This document shows, in pieces, positions 11,390 to 25,267 of a stretch of DNA of 64,000 bases. Both the position numbers and the translations under genes were made by a program. The notes under the pieces were generated by a model. That model searched no databases. It was not told the DNA's origin and saw only the letters and a program-made list of their open reading frames with translations. Origin of the DNA: Pseudofabraea citricarpa (taxonomy: Eukaryota > Ascomycota > Leotiomycetes > Helotiales > Dermateaceae); assembly GCA_029641185.1 (NCBI GenBank), contig JAPWGK010000016.1:930001-994000 (forward strand). The letters run 5' to 3'. Position 1 is the first letter of the stretch, and the number at the start of each line of letters is the position of its first letter.

Positions 11390-12598
11390 GGTGATGGTTT
11401 TGCTTGAGTAGTAGAATAATACTTGAGAAGAACGTCACAACCTTGGCCGTAAGGAGACAAAAATGGATATATCCTGCTTTGATATCAAAACAATGAAAAG
11501 CTAGGTATATATTTGTGGTTAAATGGCCAGAATATTGCAGGTTGTGAAGAAGATTGCGATGCCAATGTGGAGTTCATTGATATAAATATAGAAATTTTAG
11601 TGTTAAGTTCTTAGTGCGACTAGCGTTTTTTTCGTGGCCTATTAGCCCACTGTAACTCGCAAGATATATTTATAGCTCTCGAATGGCATTTGATCATATC
11701 TAGTTACTTCTTAAAGATTATATTTTCAACGTTTTCTCTGATAGATGAACATTTTCAAATGAGTTGATCTTTTGAGATTACACCATACTTTTCAGTTATT
11801 TGAAGAACAAAGTGAATCTAGAACCGCAGTGCTGATGCTAAGCAGACTATCGAACTATAATAATCTAAAATGGGCTGCCGGGTGGCCTAGCAAAGCCCTA
11901 GATACCTTATTTATGAATAGAAGCCAACAAGGTAGCTTGGTGTACCCCCAACAACAGGTGCTTCTTGTTTCCACCAAGAGGATGGATACGTAGTTCTGCA
12001 CGGAGAGCGCACGTGGCTCGGTGCTTCTCCTGATTAACCATCAAACATGCAGACATCCGCGGCACCAAACTTGCCTTTGATACTCCAATTAGTCAAAATC
12101 CTTTAGTCATTTACTTGGTAAAAGAATAATGGTGTCATTTTAAAAATGGCATTTTTGAGGAAGTTTGTGTTTCTCAGTAACTCTGTGCACTATAGTAATT
12201 GTATGCTTTTAAATAATCAAGCGCTATTAAAAAGTCGGATGTCTTGGGTTACTAGTACACCTAGGTAGTTTGAGTCACCTAAGAAGCTTGAGACATGCAA
12301 CAGGTTGGCTGATTACCATCACGAAACCGACTTGCATGGGAGTATGCGCATATATGTACCTGGCTTGAATTCTAATCTATGTACAAATAGGTATTTATGA
12401 AAGAAAGTTAAGGTTCCGCTGGTATCGTAAAACAAATAAGCATAAAGACGTCAAAGTGCAAAGCTGCCCTGGTAAAATCATCCTACCCTAAACAAGTGCT
12501 ATTTCCGTGCTGGTTGCAGAAGCATACTATAACTATGCTCCTTAACGACCGTACTTTTCCTGACCAATGATGCAACTATTTTACAGTGCATTTTGATC
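11390..12598. other. Intergenic region between the 2EXR gene and glutamate synthase
   Basis: AT-rich with no supportable gene. It holds one copy of a dispersed CACGTG-containing element (11949-12037) and an ACCTAGGTA motif at 12259-12267. The right end should contain the 3' UTR of the glutamate synthase gene. Confidence 0.6.
11949..12037 (+). repeat. Dispersed element, copy 1
   Basis: This 89-base stretch aligns with the reverse complement of 44911-44994. I counted about seven mismatches and one six-base indel by eye. Most mismatches are transitions in which this copy has T or A where the other has C or G. The shared core includes GGATGGATACGTA and CACGGAGAGCGCACGTGGC, with CACGTG at 12010-12015. 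No coding capacity. It may be the remnant of a short transposable element. Confidence 0.8.
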
Positions 12599-15500
12599 TC
12601 AATTTGCTGCTGCCGTGACTGTAATGGAGGCAGGCAGTTTGCCAAGTACCTCGGCAGCACTACGTTTAATGATACCTCCAGTGACTGGAAGGTTGGAAGA
12701 CTTCTCTAGGTAAAGATCAACTTCCCGAGCAGACTGTCGGCCTTCATTGATACCCCTAAATAGTTTGTTAGAATGTTGTCAAGTTGTGATGAATTTTATA
12801 GACTTACCAGACAATAAGTGATTGACCGCGGCGGCAATCACCGGCAGCAAAAACACCCTCAACGTTGGTTTGGTACTTTCCAGGGGCTGTCTTAACGTTC
12901 TTGCGAGCGTCCTTTTCAACTTCCTCGCCAAGCACACGATCCTCAGGACCCAAGAAACCCATGGAAAGAAGCACAAGGTCAGCTGGGAAGAACTGCTGTG
13001 AGCCCTCAATTTTCTTCATGTCCCAGCCACCTGTGGCCGACTTGGTCCACTCAACCCGAATGGTATTGATACCCTTGACATTACCAGCACCATCATCAAC
13101 GAAGCCCTCAGACATGACACAGTACTCTCGAGGATCCTTGCCCATGTGTTGCTTGACTTCTGTGTGTCCATAGTCGACACGGTAGATTCTTGGCCATTGA
13201 GGCCATGGGTTATCGCGAGCACGCTCATTTGGTGGTTGAGGAAGCAACTCAAAGTTGGTGACGGACTTGGCTCCGTGTCGGACGGAAGTACCAATGCAGT
13301 CGTTACCAGTATCACCTCCACCAATGACAATTACATCCTTGCCCTTGGCAGAAATATACTCACCATCCTCAAGCTCGGAATCTAGAAGAGACTTGGTGTT
13401 GAGACGCAAGAACTGCATGGCAAAGTGAATGCCCTCTAGATTACGGTTCTTGATTGGAAGATCACGAGCTACAGTAGCTCCAGTGGCGATCACAACAGCA
13501 TCGTGCTCAGCCTTCAAGTCGAGGAGTGTAACGTCTTCACCAACTGCAACACCCATCTTGAAGTTGATACCCTCGGCGGCCATGAAGTCGGTTCGGCGTT
13601 TGACAATCTTCTTATCAAGCTTCATGTTTGGAATACCGTACATGAGAAGACCACCTGCACGGTCGGCACGTTCATAGACGGTAACAAGATGGCCGGCTTT
13701 GTTAAGCTGATCAGCACACGCAAGACCAGCTGGCCCTGATCCAATGACAGCCACTGTCTTGCCAGTGCGAACCTTGGGAATTTGTGGTACCATCCAGCCC
13801 ATATCAAATCCTCGGTCGATGATGGCACACTCAATTGATTTGATTCCTACAGGATCCTCGTTGATGCCAAGAACGCAAGCACCCTCACAAGGAGCGGGGC
13901 AAACACGTCCAGTGAACTCGGGGAAGTTGTTGGTCATCAACAAGCGATTCAATGCGTCTTGCCACTGAGATTGAAATACCAATTCGTTCCACTTAGGAAT
14001 GATGTTGGAGATTGGACAACCCGAATCAGATTGACAAAAAGGAACACCGCAGTCCATGCAACGAGCTGCTTGGTACTTCAACTCGTCTTCGTCGAGGCGC
14101 TTTGAAAGCTCGGCCCAATCACGAGTTCTGGTTTTAGCACTGCGATACTTCTCAGATCGTCGCTGATATTTCATGAATCCCTTTGTCTTGTCTAATACAA
14201 GAGAACGTTTTTTCTCAACAGCAGCATCGCCAATCGTCTCTTCGATGTCTTGGATATCAACCTTCTTTTCGTGAGCATGCTTTTGCTTTTGATCTTGCTC
14301 ATGGAGGTTGCGGACTGGATTTCCCGGAAGCAATGGAAGTTGATATTCAGCACGCTTGGCTTCTGCAGCCTTGTCGGCCTCTTCCTTCAAGACACGCTTG
14401 TAATCAACAGGTAAAACCTTAACGAATCTTGGAAGGGCTCGGTTGAAGTCAAGGAGGATGCGAGCAGCAAGCTCAGAACCAGTGTAATGGTGATGATCTT
14501 CGATCAAGCCACGGACATAGGCGATCTCAGTAGGGTCATCAATACCAGATGCTTCAACCATCTCGGGGTTCAACTTGGACATGAAGTCTTGCTGGATATC
14601 CAAGATGTATGCGATACCACCAGACATACCAGCGGCAAAGTTGCGACCAGTGCTTCCGAGAATAAGCACACGTCCACCAGTCATGTACTCACAGCCGTGG
14701 TCTCCGACACCCTCAACAACGGCTGTAGCGCCTGAGTTACGAACAGCGAAACGCTCTGCAGCAACTCCACGGAAGAAAACAGTTCCACTAGTAGCACCAT
14801 ACAAGCACACATTCCCAACGATGACGTTCTCCTCTGCTTTAAAGACAGCGGATCGGGGTGGGTAGACGATCAATCTTCCTCCAGATAGACCCTTTCCAAC
14901 ATAATCATTGGCATCACCCTCAAGCTCCAATGTGATACCGGGAGCCAAAAACGCACCGAAAGACTGGCCTGCAGATCCCTTGATATTGACGTGAACAGTA
15001 TCCATTGGGAGACCATTCTCACCATAACGCTTCGACACTTGATAAGATAGGGAAGTACCCATTGCGCGGTCGGTGTTGACAACGTCACACTCAATTCGTG
15101 ACGGCAAGCCTTTGTCGAGGGTCAACTCGGCCTCTGAAATAAGCTTGTTATCGAGTCTAACATAGAGACGATGATCTTGCTTTCGTACGTTGAAAGTGGC
15201 AACTCCTGGTCTGAGTTTGTGTGCAGGAGTAAGGATCAACGACAAGTCAATATTGGCAGTCTTTGGAGTTCGAAGCTCTTCCTTAACGCGAAGCACCTCT
15301 GCATGCCCAACCATCTCATTAATGGTTCTGAACCCAAGTTTAGCCATGATGGCTCGAAGTTCGTTAGCAATAAAGTAAAAGAAATTAATGACATGCTCAG
15401 GCGTGCCGGTGAACTTCTTTCGAAGCTCAGGATCTTGAGTAGCAATACCGACTGGACAAGTATTGAGATGGCATTTACGCATCATAATACATCCCATTGC

Positions 15501-18500
15501 AATCAGAGGAGTGGTGGCAAATCCCCACTCTTCAGCACCAAGCAAGCATGCAATGGCAACGTCACGACCAGTACGCAATTGGCCATCGGTTTGGACGACA
15601 ACACGACCGCGGAGATCGTTGAGCACCAATGTTTGATGGGTCTCAGCAAGACCAAGCTCCCATGGCAAGCCGGCATACTTGATACCAGTCCATCGAGAAG
15701 CACCAGTTCCACCATCGTGACCTGAGATCAGGATGTGGTCGGCCTTTGCCTTGGCAACACCGGAAGCAACGATACCAACACCAGTTTCAGACACAAGCTT
15801 GACAGATACTCGAGCACGAGGATTTGAACACTTCAAATCGTAGATCAATTGCTTCAAATCTTCGATGGAGTAAATATCGTGATGCGGAGGTGGGGAAATG
15901 AGACCGACACCAGGAGTAGAGTGACGAGTTCGAGCGATTGATTTGGAGACTTTGTGACCTGGGAGTTCACCACCTTCTCCGGGTTTAGCACCTTGAGCCA
16001 TCTTGATTTGAATCTCGTCTGAATCAGCCAAGTAGTTTGAAGTGACACCAAATCGACCAGAAGCCACCTGCTTGATAGCCGATCTCATTGTGTCACCATT
16101 CGCCATTCTCTCTGAGCGCTCGGGATCCTCTCCACCTTCTCCAGTGTTGGACTTTCCTCCGAGACGGTTCAAGGCAACAGCGAGAGTTGAGTGAGACTCC
16201 ATAGAGATGGAGCCGTAAGACATAGCTCCAGTACAGAATCGGCGAACAATCTCAGTCCAAGGCTCGACTTGATCGATGGGGACTGGAGTACATTCATCAA
16301 ACTTGAAATCGAGGAGACCTCGAAGAGTGCAATTTTTGATTTGCTCATACTCCGAGAGGGAATAAGCCTCGTATGACTTGTCGTTCTTTGTGCGGACAGC
16401 GTCTTGGATGTTGGCAATGGAAGTGGGGTCGTTGATGTGTGGTTCTCCACCATCACGCCAATGATACTCACCAGACTCAACCAAGCCAGGAATGCTAACC
16501 GTATAGCGAGAAGGGAAACCCTTTTCGTGGAAACGGAAAGCATCTTCGGCGATTTGTTCAAATGTGATACCCTTTATACGTGTTGCGGTACCCTTGAAGC
16601 ATCGGTCAACAACAGTATCATCAACACCAAGAGCTTCGAAAATCTGAGCACCTTTATAACTGGCCAAGGTAGAAATTCCCATCTTGCTCATGACCTTCAA
16701 AATACCTCCATCAGCAGAGTACTTGTAGTTGCGAATGAGAGCATCATCATTGAGCTTCTTTCTGATCAAACCTTCTCGGTTGAGCTTGAGGATACACTCC
16801 ATGGCGAGATATGGGTTGACGGCATCAACACCGTATCCCACCAACACACACATGTGATGTACTTCACGAGCCTCTGCGGTCTCGACAACAAGAGCTGCCA
16901 GTGATCGCCATTTGTTGTTAACCAAGTGATGATGGACCATACCGGAGGCAAGAAGGGCAGAAACAGGTACGCGATCAGCAGATGTTGCACGGTCAGAGAG
17001 GATAATGACACGATCCTTATTCTCGATAGCGGCAGTGGCTTCGTCGCAGATATAATCCAAGTGGCTGATGTACCCAGCGACTCCTTCGGACTTAGGGAAA
17101 GTCAAATCAATGACTTTGACAGTCCAGGCTGGTCTGAGTTTGTTGATGTTCTTCAGTGCGTTGAACTCCGGAATAGACAAGATGGGCGTTGGCAAAAGCA
17201 AGCGACCGCATTGAGAAGCGTCCATCTCAAGCAAGTTACCCTGAGGACCAACATAGCATTCCAGCGACATGACAATTGCCTCTCTGATCGGATCGATTGG
17301 AGGATTTGTAACCTGTGCGAATAACTGGCGGAAGTACTCGTACAGCAGTCGCGGGGCTTGTGCAAGACATGCCAGTGGAGCATCGTTACCCATGGATCCA
17401 AGAGCCTCCTTCTCATCAGAAGCCATAGGACCAAGGAGCAAACTGACTTGCTCAAAGGAATAACCAAAAGCCTTCAAGAACGCGTCTTCTTGAATAGCCG
17501 AGCCGTCAGGCTTGGCAGCCAGGTCAATAGAAGAATCGGCACTGAGCTCCTCGTGAATCTTAGGTAGGCTGACAAGCTCCTTGTCAAGCCATGCTCTGAA
17601 ATCTTGTCGAGTAGATACAGTGTTTTTCAACTCTGCATCATCAATAATCCGCCCTGCAAGAGTATCAACGAGCAACATCTTTCCTGGCTGGAGACGACCC
17701 TTGAGAACAACTCTCTCGGGCTCAACAGCAATGGTTCCAACCTCCGAAGCACAAATAATTCTGTCATCATCCATGACATAGTATCTGCAAGGTCGAAGGC
17801 CATTTCGGTCAAGGTTGGCACCACAGAACCGACCATCAGCGAAAGTGAATAGTGCAGGTCCGTCCCACGGCTCCATCTGGCAAGCCGCCCACTCATAGAA
17901 CGCCGCCTTGGCAGGGTCCATAGCAGCGTTATCCTGCCACGCTTCAGGTACCATCAACATGACAGCCTCTGGCAAAGATAGGACGCCGTTAATAGTCAAT
18001 AATTCAAGGACGTTATCAAAAGCGGCAGAATCAGAGCCACCATCTTCAATAATAGGGTAGAGCAATTCAAGCTCTTCGCCAAAAATATCGGACTGCATGA
18101 TGCCCTCTCGGGCACGCATCCAGTTCTTGTTGCCTCGCAATGTATTAATTTCACCTGGCACAAGGGTTAGAACACAGTTTTACAGGACGAGCTACAATAA
18201 TTCTTACCATTGTGAGCGGCCCATCGAAGCGGCTGAGCACGATCCCACGAGGGGAAGGTGTTTGTACTGAAACGGGAGTGGACAAGGGCAAAATGGGCTT
18301 CGTAATCTGCATTTACCAGATCATAGAAGTACTGATATACTTGGACGGGAGCAAGCTGGCCTTTATAAACAATGTTTTTGTTTGAAAGGGAGCACAGGTA
18401 GAACCAGTTGTGTAGGCCAATAGTATGGGTAGCCCGCTTTCGCAGGACATAAAGTTGCTTCTCGAAGTGTTTTTCATCAAAATGTTCTGGGTCTGTTGAC

Positions 18501-19275
18501 TCTGGTGAATTACCTTGGCCATATGCGGAGGCGAGCACGACAAATGGCTGCAATATAATTGGCTCACGAGAAGCAGCAGCAGGACCAAGAAGTGTGGAAT
18601 CTTTAGGAGGCTCTCGCCATCCCAAAACTCTCAAACCCAGCGACTCTGCAATATCCTCCAATTGTTTTTTTGATTCTTGCACTGTCTCCTCATCTGGCTT
18701 GAAGAAGAGATTTCCCACTGCATATTGACCCAGAGGGGGTAGCTTGATATCCGTCTCGCGTTCGAAATTCTTGATAAAGAACTTATGAGGAATTGAGGTC
18801 ATGACACCGGCACCATCTCCGTCGCGCGCATCTGAGCCCACTGCTCCACGATGGGTCATGTTACATAATAAATTCCGAGCTGGAGAGGTATCGAGTTAGT
18901 TATATCTTGCACGTACTCAGGGCTAGGAACTTACCATCGCTGACAATCTTGTGGCTTGCCTTGCCCTTGATATGGCTGCATGCGGAGTCAGCATCCCCAG
19001 GCTGGGAGTTTTTGCGAGGAGATCAGGATATTACTTACCAAGCGAAACCTACACCGCAAGCATCCTTCTCTAAGCTTGGATCATATAGTCCTCTATTCAG
19101 AAGTTAGTCTCGCTGCTCAATTCGTCTTGGCCAGGGCAAGGGGGACTTACTGCTTCACTGGGAGAGCACCAGCCCACGACTCGTTCTGCTCGATATCATA
19201 CTCATATGCATGATACGGCTCGTTCTCGGCGTCAATTTGGGTTTGTCTATCGTCGAAATCCGCGACTCCGCCCAT
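12599..19275 (-). CDS. GLT1: NADH-dependent glutamate synthase (GOGAT), six exons
   Basis: Makes two glutamates from glutamine and 2-oxoglutarate using NADH, completing nitrogen assimilation with glutamine synthetase. Model: complement join(12599..12755, 12808..18154, 18208..18879, 18935..18975, 19039..19092, 19151..19275), 2131 aa, the usual length of fungal fused GOGAT. The amidotransferase nucleophile is Cys54 in EKDACGVGF, behind a propeptide. The central part has the FMN site (SGHDGGTGASRW) and 3Fe-4S cysteines (CIMMRKCHLNTCPVG), then the glycine-rich GXGXG domain (GKGLSGGRLIVYP). The C-terminal beta-type part has 4Fe-4S cysteines (CMDCGVPFC, CPAPCEGAC), a dinucleotide fold VIGSGPAGLACA and the NADH fold VIGGGDTGNDCIG. 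It ends in ITVTAAAN. The first three exons are very short. No broken motif was seen. Confidence 0.97.
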
Positions 19276-22200
19276 ATTAAGGCGTGCGTTGTGGGGGCAA
19301 ATTTTGGAGTTTGTACCGGGCGCAGACGCGAGCGAGAGAAATCTCTCTTCGAAACTGGGATTGTGATTTGAACAGAGGTGGGTATGTGTTGTGAGGGTAT
19401 CTGGAGGTTGAAAACTTGGTCAGCTCCTGAAGAAACAGAACGAAGCTGCGCAGGCAGTTGAGAGTGTTTAATTGTGAAGAGAAGATGACCGCCGAGGCAG
19501 CTGGTGGAGGGATGAATGATTGCCCTCTCTGCTCGGATAACGCAGACGATAAAAGATAGCTCGCTCCCTCGCTCGCCTTCAATTACATGGCATGTGATTG
19601 GACGAGGCGAGGCAGATCATGATGAAATGCCCTTCCACTCGGAATCTTCGTCTTACCATAGGCAGAATTGCCCATGGACGTCGTGGGGTGAATTTGAGAT
19701 TCGACAGACTGGACCAGGTAGGGTGGGGTTTGAGTTCGGGATTAGGTGCATACAGAGAGCGAGAGAACGAGAGAGAGAGAGAGAGACAGAAATTGCAGCT
19801 CACCTTAGAAGAAACTGGTTTTTGCGTCGTCAAAGACGCGGACAACAATGATCTAAATGCTTCAGGTCACTGCTGTACTGGAAAGAGGGTAAAGAGGAGA
19901 AATTGGTTGCAGGATGGGGGCAATAGCGCTTTAAAGGTTTTTTTTCCTCGATAAATGTGTCGCGGGCTGTTCCGGTCGGAGGTTGACTCTATGCCCTGCA
20001 ACCACCACTCCTCCTCCTAAATCTACCTTTAGTGCCATGCAAGGCCATACCATCTCGACCGACATGCGGATCTGACATGGTTAACAAGCTCACGACACTA
20101 CAGTACGCTACCACTCGAGATCTTGCACGTTGGAAACATGGTTTACGGCACTTAGTGTGTCTGTGAGGAACCCCTCACCTCGCCCAGGACACCACAGCAT
20201 CTCCTGTACCCAGCTTCTGAAGACTCCCTGTACGCAATTCTACGCATCCTCCAACATGACACAATGACGATGGCTGACCTCATGCCTGCCCCTAGGCCTG
20301 TCCTGTCCGCCTGCCGCTGCAGTTCGCACCGTACGCGTGCAGCCAGCTCATCCTCAATGCTGGCCTGATGAACTGCTTGGTTCTTCCCTCCATGCTCCCA
20401 AGCCCTCCCAAATGAACAGACTTTGGCTGGTGCAGGGGTCCAGCAAGCACCCCACATTGAGAGGCTGCAGGCATCAGCACGTATCAGCAAAACATCATCT
20501 GGAATCTGATATTGCACATGCAGGAAGCAGGGTCGCCCAGCAAATCAGCGCAACCTGAGAGGGCAGCAAAAAATCTGCGAAGGCGACTAGAGCGACCGCT
20601 GCTGTCTTCGGCTGTCCGAGCTTGAGCTAACCTTATTACTCTGGGAAGCTGGTGATTGGGTCGACGGCTGTCCAAGATGCTCTAGGCGACTCGAGGGTCC
20701 GGCTGTGTACGAGTTGGGTCAGGATATTCAGGATAGATCCATGGCTGGGCATGGCCCCATGCTGGTCGTCACCCATTCTCGTGGCACGCTTCTCCGAACT
20801 CGCAACGGGTGACTCGATCCACTTGGTGAAAAAAGCGTAATGGATTCAAATGCACCCGGCCTGACTGGTTAGAGTCTGTCGGGAACCATTGCCTAAGCCA
20901 AGTGCTAAAGTCCTTTGGCCCCGACGTTGAAGAAACGTAGCCAAAATGACAAACTGCTTTCATATCTGATATGAAAACCTGCACTGAGATTGGTCCAGAT
21001 TGCAGCACCGTGGAAGCTGAGAGGGGTAGAGCAGAACCCCACGCCGCGTTGATACGGTCAGTCTGCGGTTGATGGAGGCACGGATTGCGAAAAGCGGATA
21101 AATATCTGATGAGCCGCCATTATTAAATTTGAGAGTCCTGGAATCTCGAGAAGAGAAAAACCGGTGGAAATCGGAAGACGTGTTCAGATGAGTCGTCAGA
21201 TCCCGGCCGAGAAAGACAGCTTATGCCATGCCATGACACAGAGGTACTCCCCTTTGAGTGAGTGGAGAGGAAAGGTCCAAATCTACGCGGCTGGGCCTAT
21301 CAAATGCGAGAAATTGCAAAGTTTCTCACGACTTTGCCTAGCAGAGGCAGGATGAGCGATGCGCTCATGGAAATGCTACCAGCATTCTCCTGAACCAAGC
21401 GCGCGCTATGTCCCAGTTCCCCACGGGTCAGTCATCGGCGCTCCGGGGAAATGTACCGGTGAGTGAAGAGGCGAAAAGTATGCGTGTATAATTGCACAAA
21501 TATCAAGAGGGGAATCTCGACTGTCTACCAGTGTTGGAGCACATGAAGGCGACACAACTGAGATATCTGCGACATAAGTGGTGAGAAGACAGAACATATC
21601 AACTAGTTCCAGAAGAAAATCTACATCTTGGATCTGGGAGAAATGGTACCATCTTGCAATTCCATTATTTCATACCTGGAACTCGCCGTCATTACCGACA
21701 TACGGAGTAGACGTTGTTTAGTTTGCAATATGTTGTGTTCCATCGAACGTTGCATGAAACAGCTAGACACTGGTCAGCGAGATCAGCATGTCATGGGTGG
21801 TGGCAATTTCAAAACTGGGTCTCAGGGGATTTTGAATTTGCATTCCAGCCTGTGGTAAGATATATGTTTTGTGCAAACTTGGCTCCTATGAAACCGAGCC
21901 ACTTTTCTCACATTGCTTTCATCAATCAAATTGGGATTGTATCATTGACACTTGGTTTCTCTTCATTGGGAATGACTTTATATCGTTGAGCACTTCCCCT
22001 TTTTGGTTTAAGGAAATGGCTTTCTTCTTCAATGGCTGCAAAAACTATAACCAGTCGGCTTTGAGAAAGGTACACGCGTATCAAGACCTTGAATTTTTGC
22101 TTATTGAAAATGGTCCTGAGTCTTCAGAATCCTGGCAGGAGACGTCTTTTCAGGTATTCAATGCGCGGGAGCCCATAAATTGCCCTACATTACAAGTCAA

Positions 22201-23850
22201 ATCACAAAACAAATTGGCCTAGATGACCGTGTAATAGCTCTTCCTCTTGTTTCGACACAAGTCGCAGTCAATAAAACATGTATACCAAATGTCAGCCATG
22301 GAAATGACTTTGTTCGCGAATAGCACAACTTGGCCACAATACCAACGGGCAGGATTTAGCTATTGAGTATTTTCGAATCTCTGCTCTTGCTCCCTTGACT
22401 TATAAAGTACGTCAAACTATTCTGACTACTAGATCTGCTCTAAGAGGAGCTTTGTAATCAATTATTCTTTTGAATGCAGTAATCTTCTTATTTTTTTTTT
22501 CTTTTTTTGCTGCGGTGTTTGGTTTTGCGAATACGTATTTGAATTCATGTTTCTTTCTCCAGCATTCGGTGCGTTGTCCAAACTTGGCGTGTTTGTTCTC
22601 TATGCCGCCCTTTTATTTGTTAATGGGTGAAATTTAGAAGTAATTGGATAGTTGACTATAATCTTTGCTTTTGTTCAAAGAAAATGTATAAAACCGCAGG
22701 CTGCTCCTGTAATCTATCCGATGTTGGAAATGATAAATACACTTAGGTATATATAACACTTATATGGTACCACACTAGAAACTGGTGTGATTCCTACCAA
22801 TAAGATAATTATATGAAGAAGAAAAAGTTGAACTCGTGTCTCCCAAAAGTAAGGCGAAGGCTATCATTTTAAAGTAAGAAATGAACCCACTTTGCCATAC
22901 CGGGATAATATAACTCATTCTACAAGCTTAGATTATTCTCGAGTACCTTTACTTAATTCAAGTATGGAAAGGTTGTATCGTAGGAGTCATATGAAGGGAG
23001 GCTTTATGTGCCTATATAGATAGATATAGTAGATAGATCTGCTAGCGAGCTGTACAGTTGAATACTTAGGTATTTGGAAATACAGACCCTCGAATAAACC
23101 TAGAACAACAAAGGGGGGCTCATATTACATACCTATACGTCAATGGTATTAAACAGTTGCTATGCAGCCAACCGAAAATTACAATCTGAATTGAAATTCC
23201 AATAAAGGTGTCTGAACATTCGTCGCTTCTACAAATCAAAGCTTGAGATTCATTGTTTCTTGGCCCTCCAAGGCTTGTACCTGCATATATACATCTGATT
23301 CTTACTCAGGTATGATCCAATTGCCAAGGATAGTAGTGTGTAAGCTAAAGCTTGGTGCGATTCAACTTGCAAACAGATTGAGGCCCATGGGTTTCAACGA
23401 AGTCAAGCATAGTAATTTGAAGAGTTGTTTTATCAGTGGTTCTAAAACAAGTAAAAGAGATGAAATTGTCTCTGGGGTTTCTTATGAATTTGAATTCATG
23501 CCGGGGAAAATAGGCTGGAAACTCTGGCTGGGAGATATAGGTAGGTAGAGACTACTTAGAATCAAGAAAGTATCAACAAAGGTCCAAATAAATAACCAAT
23601 TGCTTAAGATAATCCAAACTGTTATAAAATTGTTCCAAGGTCAACCTAAGGAAAACTCCATCCTTGAGTTACACACACACTTGTCAAAACCCGATAGAAA
23701 TTTTGTACTTGTGGCTTGTGAGACGACTGAACTTACCTGCTATCAGGACCTACCACAACATACTCTGCGCGCAACTACTGTCCTGGAGAACACAAACACC
23801 ACAGAGCATACCCCATAGTTCCGATTAAGCATTATACCACAACTTCTAGG
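19276..23850. other. Intergenic region, glutamate synthase promoter to APC15
   Basis: The first 600 bp should contain the glutamate synthase promoter. It includes two HGATAR sites and a GA run near 19765-19785. From 20 to 23.8 kb there are only short open frames, the longest being 117 codons at 21869-22222, without splice partners or motifs. The part from 22.3 to 23.8 kb is AT-rich. I could not support any gene here. Confidence 0.5.
19547..19559. promoter_or_regulatory. Two adjacent HGATAR sites upstream of glutamate synthase
   Basis: CGATAA at 19547-19552 and AGATAG at 19554-19559 lie about 275 bp upstream of the start codon. Fungal nitrogen regulators of the AreA/NIT2 type bind paired HGATAR sites. 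The role here is inferred from position only, and such six-base matches are common by chance. Confidence 0.25.
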
Positions 23851-25028
23851 ATGGATATTCTCCCCTCCCTAGCCCCTCGCGATGTAAGTCTCAGCGTCCC
23901 TGAAGGGCATGCAGTTTACCGCCAAGCGGGAGGTTTGTTTACTTACTCACATCCACCTCGCAGTCACACACGCTCTGGTACAGCCCAACGCACCACGCAC
24001 ACAGCGGAACTCAGCCCATCGACCCCTCGTCCTTCGACCACCCGAACGGACACAGCAATGGGCAGAACAACGTCAGCAACAATGGCGCGAATGCGCAGCG
24101 GCGGGGTCATGCAAACCTCTCGCACCGCACGCCGCTAGCACGCCTGCGCCTGGACGAGGAATACATGGAGCGCCGCAAGCAGAACGTGCAGAACTATGGG
24201 AACTCATGGATCAAGCCGCCCGGCATCCCAAAGTCGCTGTACCAGCAGCGCGAGGAGAAGCGCGAGTTGGACGAGCACAATGAGGCTCTGAGGAGGGAAC
24301 AGCTGGCCGCTGAGCTGGCTGAGGCCGAGGCCGAGGGCGCGGATGAGTTGTTGCAGGGCGAGGGTATGGATGAAGCGGATGGCGAAGAAGCTAGGGATCT
24401 CGATGATGATGTACCGGATGCGGAGACGACGGGACTAGAGCCTGACGATGAAGAGGAGGACTCGGACGCTGCGGATTCAGATGACGAAGTCGAGGATGTT
24501 CCTCGAGGTGTCCTGGCATCTCGTGTTCCTGAGGATGTTTATAGGGAAGCACTTATTCGCGGAGAAGAGATCAGGGCGGCACGTTTTGGAGACGAAGCAG
24601 GATCGACGATTGACGAGGAAGACCAGTCGCAGATGTTACAGGAAGAGGATTTGGTTCACGAGACAGGAGCCAGTCATTTGGGCATGGAGGATGATATGGA
24701 TATGGACATGGATGCGGATCTCGATGCGGATATACCTGAAGCAGAGAGTGCTGGAGGCTATGAGCATACAGACACTGAGGATGAACTGAGTACGAGTGAG
24801 GAAGAGAGCGAGTTGCCTCCATACAGTTCCCAGAGGATGAGACCAGCTGCTTCGAGTATGGTCCGTAGTGATGGGACTCAAAGCAGTGTTGATATGGATG
24901 GCCGAAGAGCTGATACACAAGAACCTCTTGATAGTAGGCTTACTCGTGCTCACCAGGATAGCAGCAGCCAGATAGGAAGTAGTCCCGGACCAAGGTCAGG
25001 CCTACGAGGATTTCGAGGTGTTCACTAG
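23851..25028 (+). CDS. APC15: Anaphase-promoting complex subunit 15 (Apc15p/Mnd2 family)
   Basis: Model: join(23851..23883, 23964..25028), 365 aa. A short first exon (MDILPSLAPRD) joins across an 80-bp intron (GTAAGT..CGCAG) in phase 0 to SHTLWYSPTH. The reading MxxLPxLxPRDSHTLWY, followed further on by TPLARLRLDEEYMERRKQN and NYGNSWIKPPG, is what I recognise as the Apc15p signature. The remainder is strongly acidic with long Asp/Glu runs and a Met/Asp-rich repeat near residues 235-250. The family is a small subunit of the APC/C ubiquitin ligase, which helps release the mitotic checkpoint complex (family knowledge). It converges with BET1, whose stop lies 240 bp away. Confidence 0.85.
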
Positions 25029-25267
25029 TGCAAGAAGACCTAATAAAAGTAATAATGACTTGACGATCAATTCAGAACGAAGAGTAGTATTAACAGTGGT
25101 AGTCTAGATGATAGCTACCAGCAATAAAAAGTAGTACAGCATCAAAGGCGCTCCTAAACTCCAGTTCCGTACAGAATCATGCAAAGTTCAAATGCTCATC
25201 AGATCTTATATCATGCTCATATCCATGATGTACAAGGTAAATCCGGTACCAAGGCGATAAAGAAGTC

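Noticed and set aside
16404..16904. Long plus-strand frames inside glutamate synthase
   Set aside because: They are antisense shadows of a strongly conserved coding exon.
21869..22222. Plus-strand 117-codon frame as a gene
   Set aside because: No motif, no splice partners and AT-rich surroundings. The composition looks like random translation.
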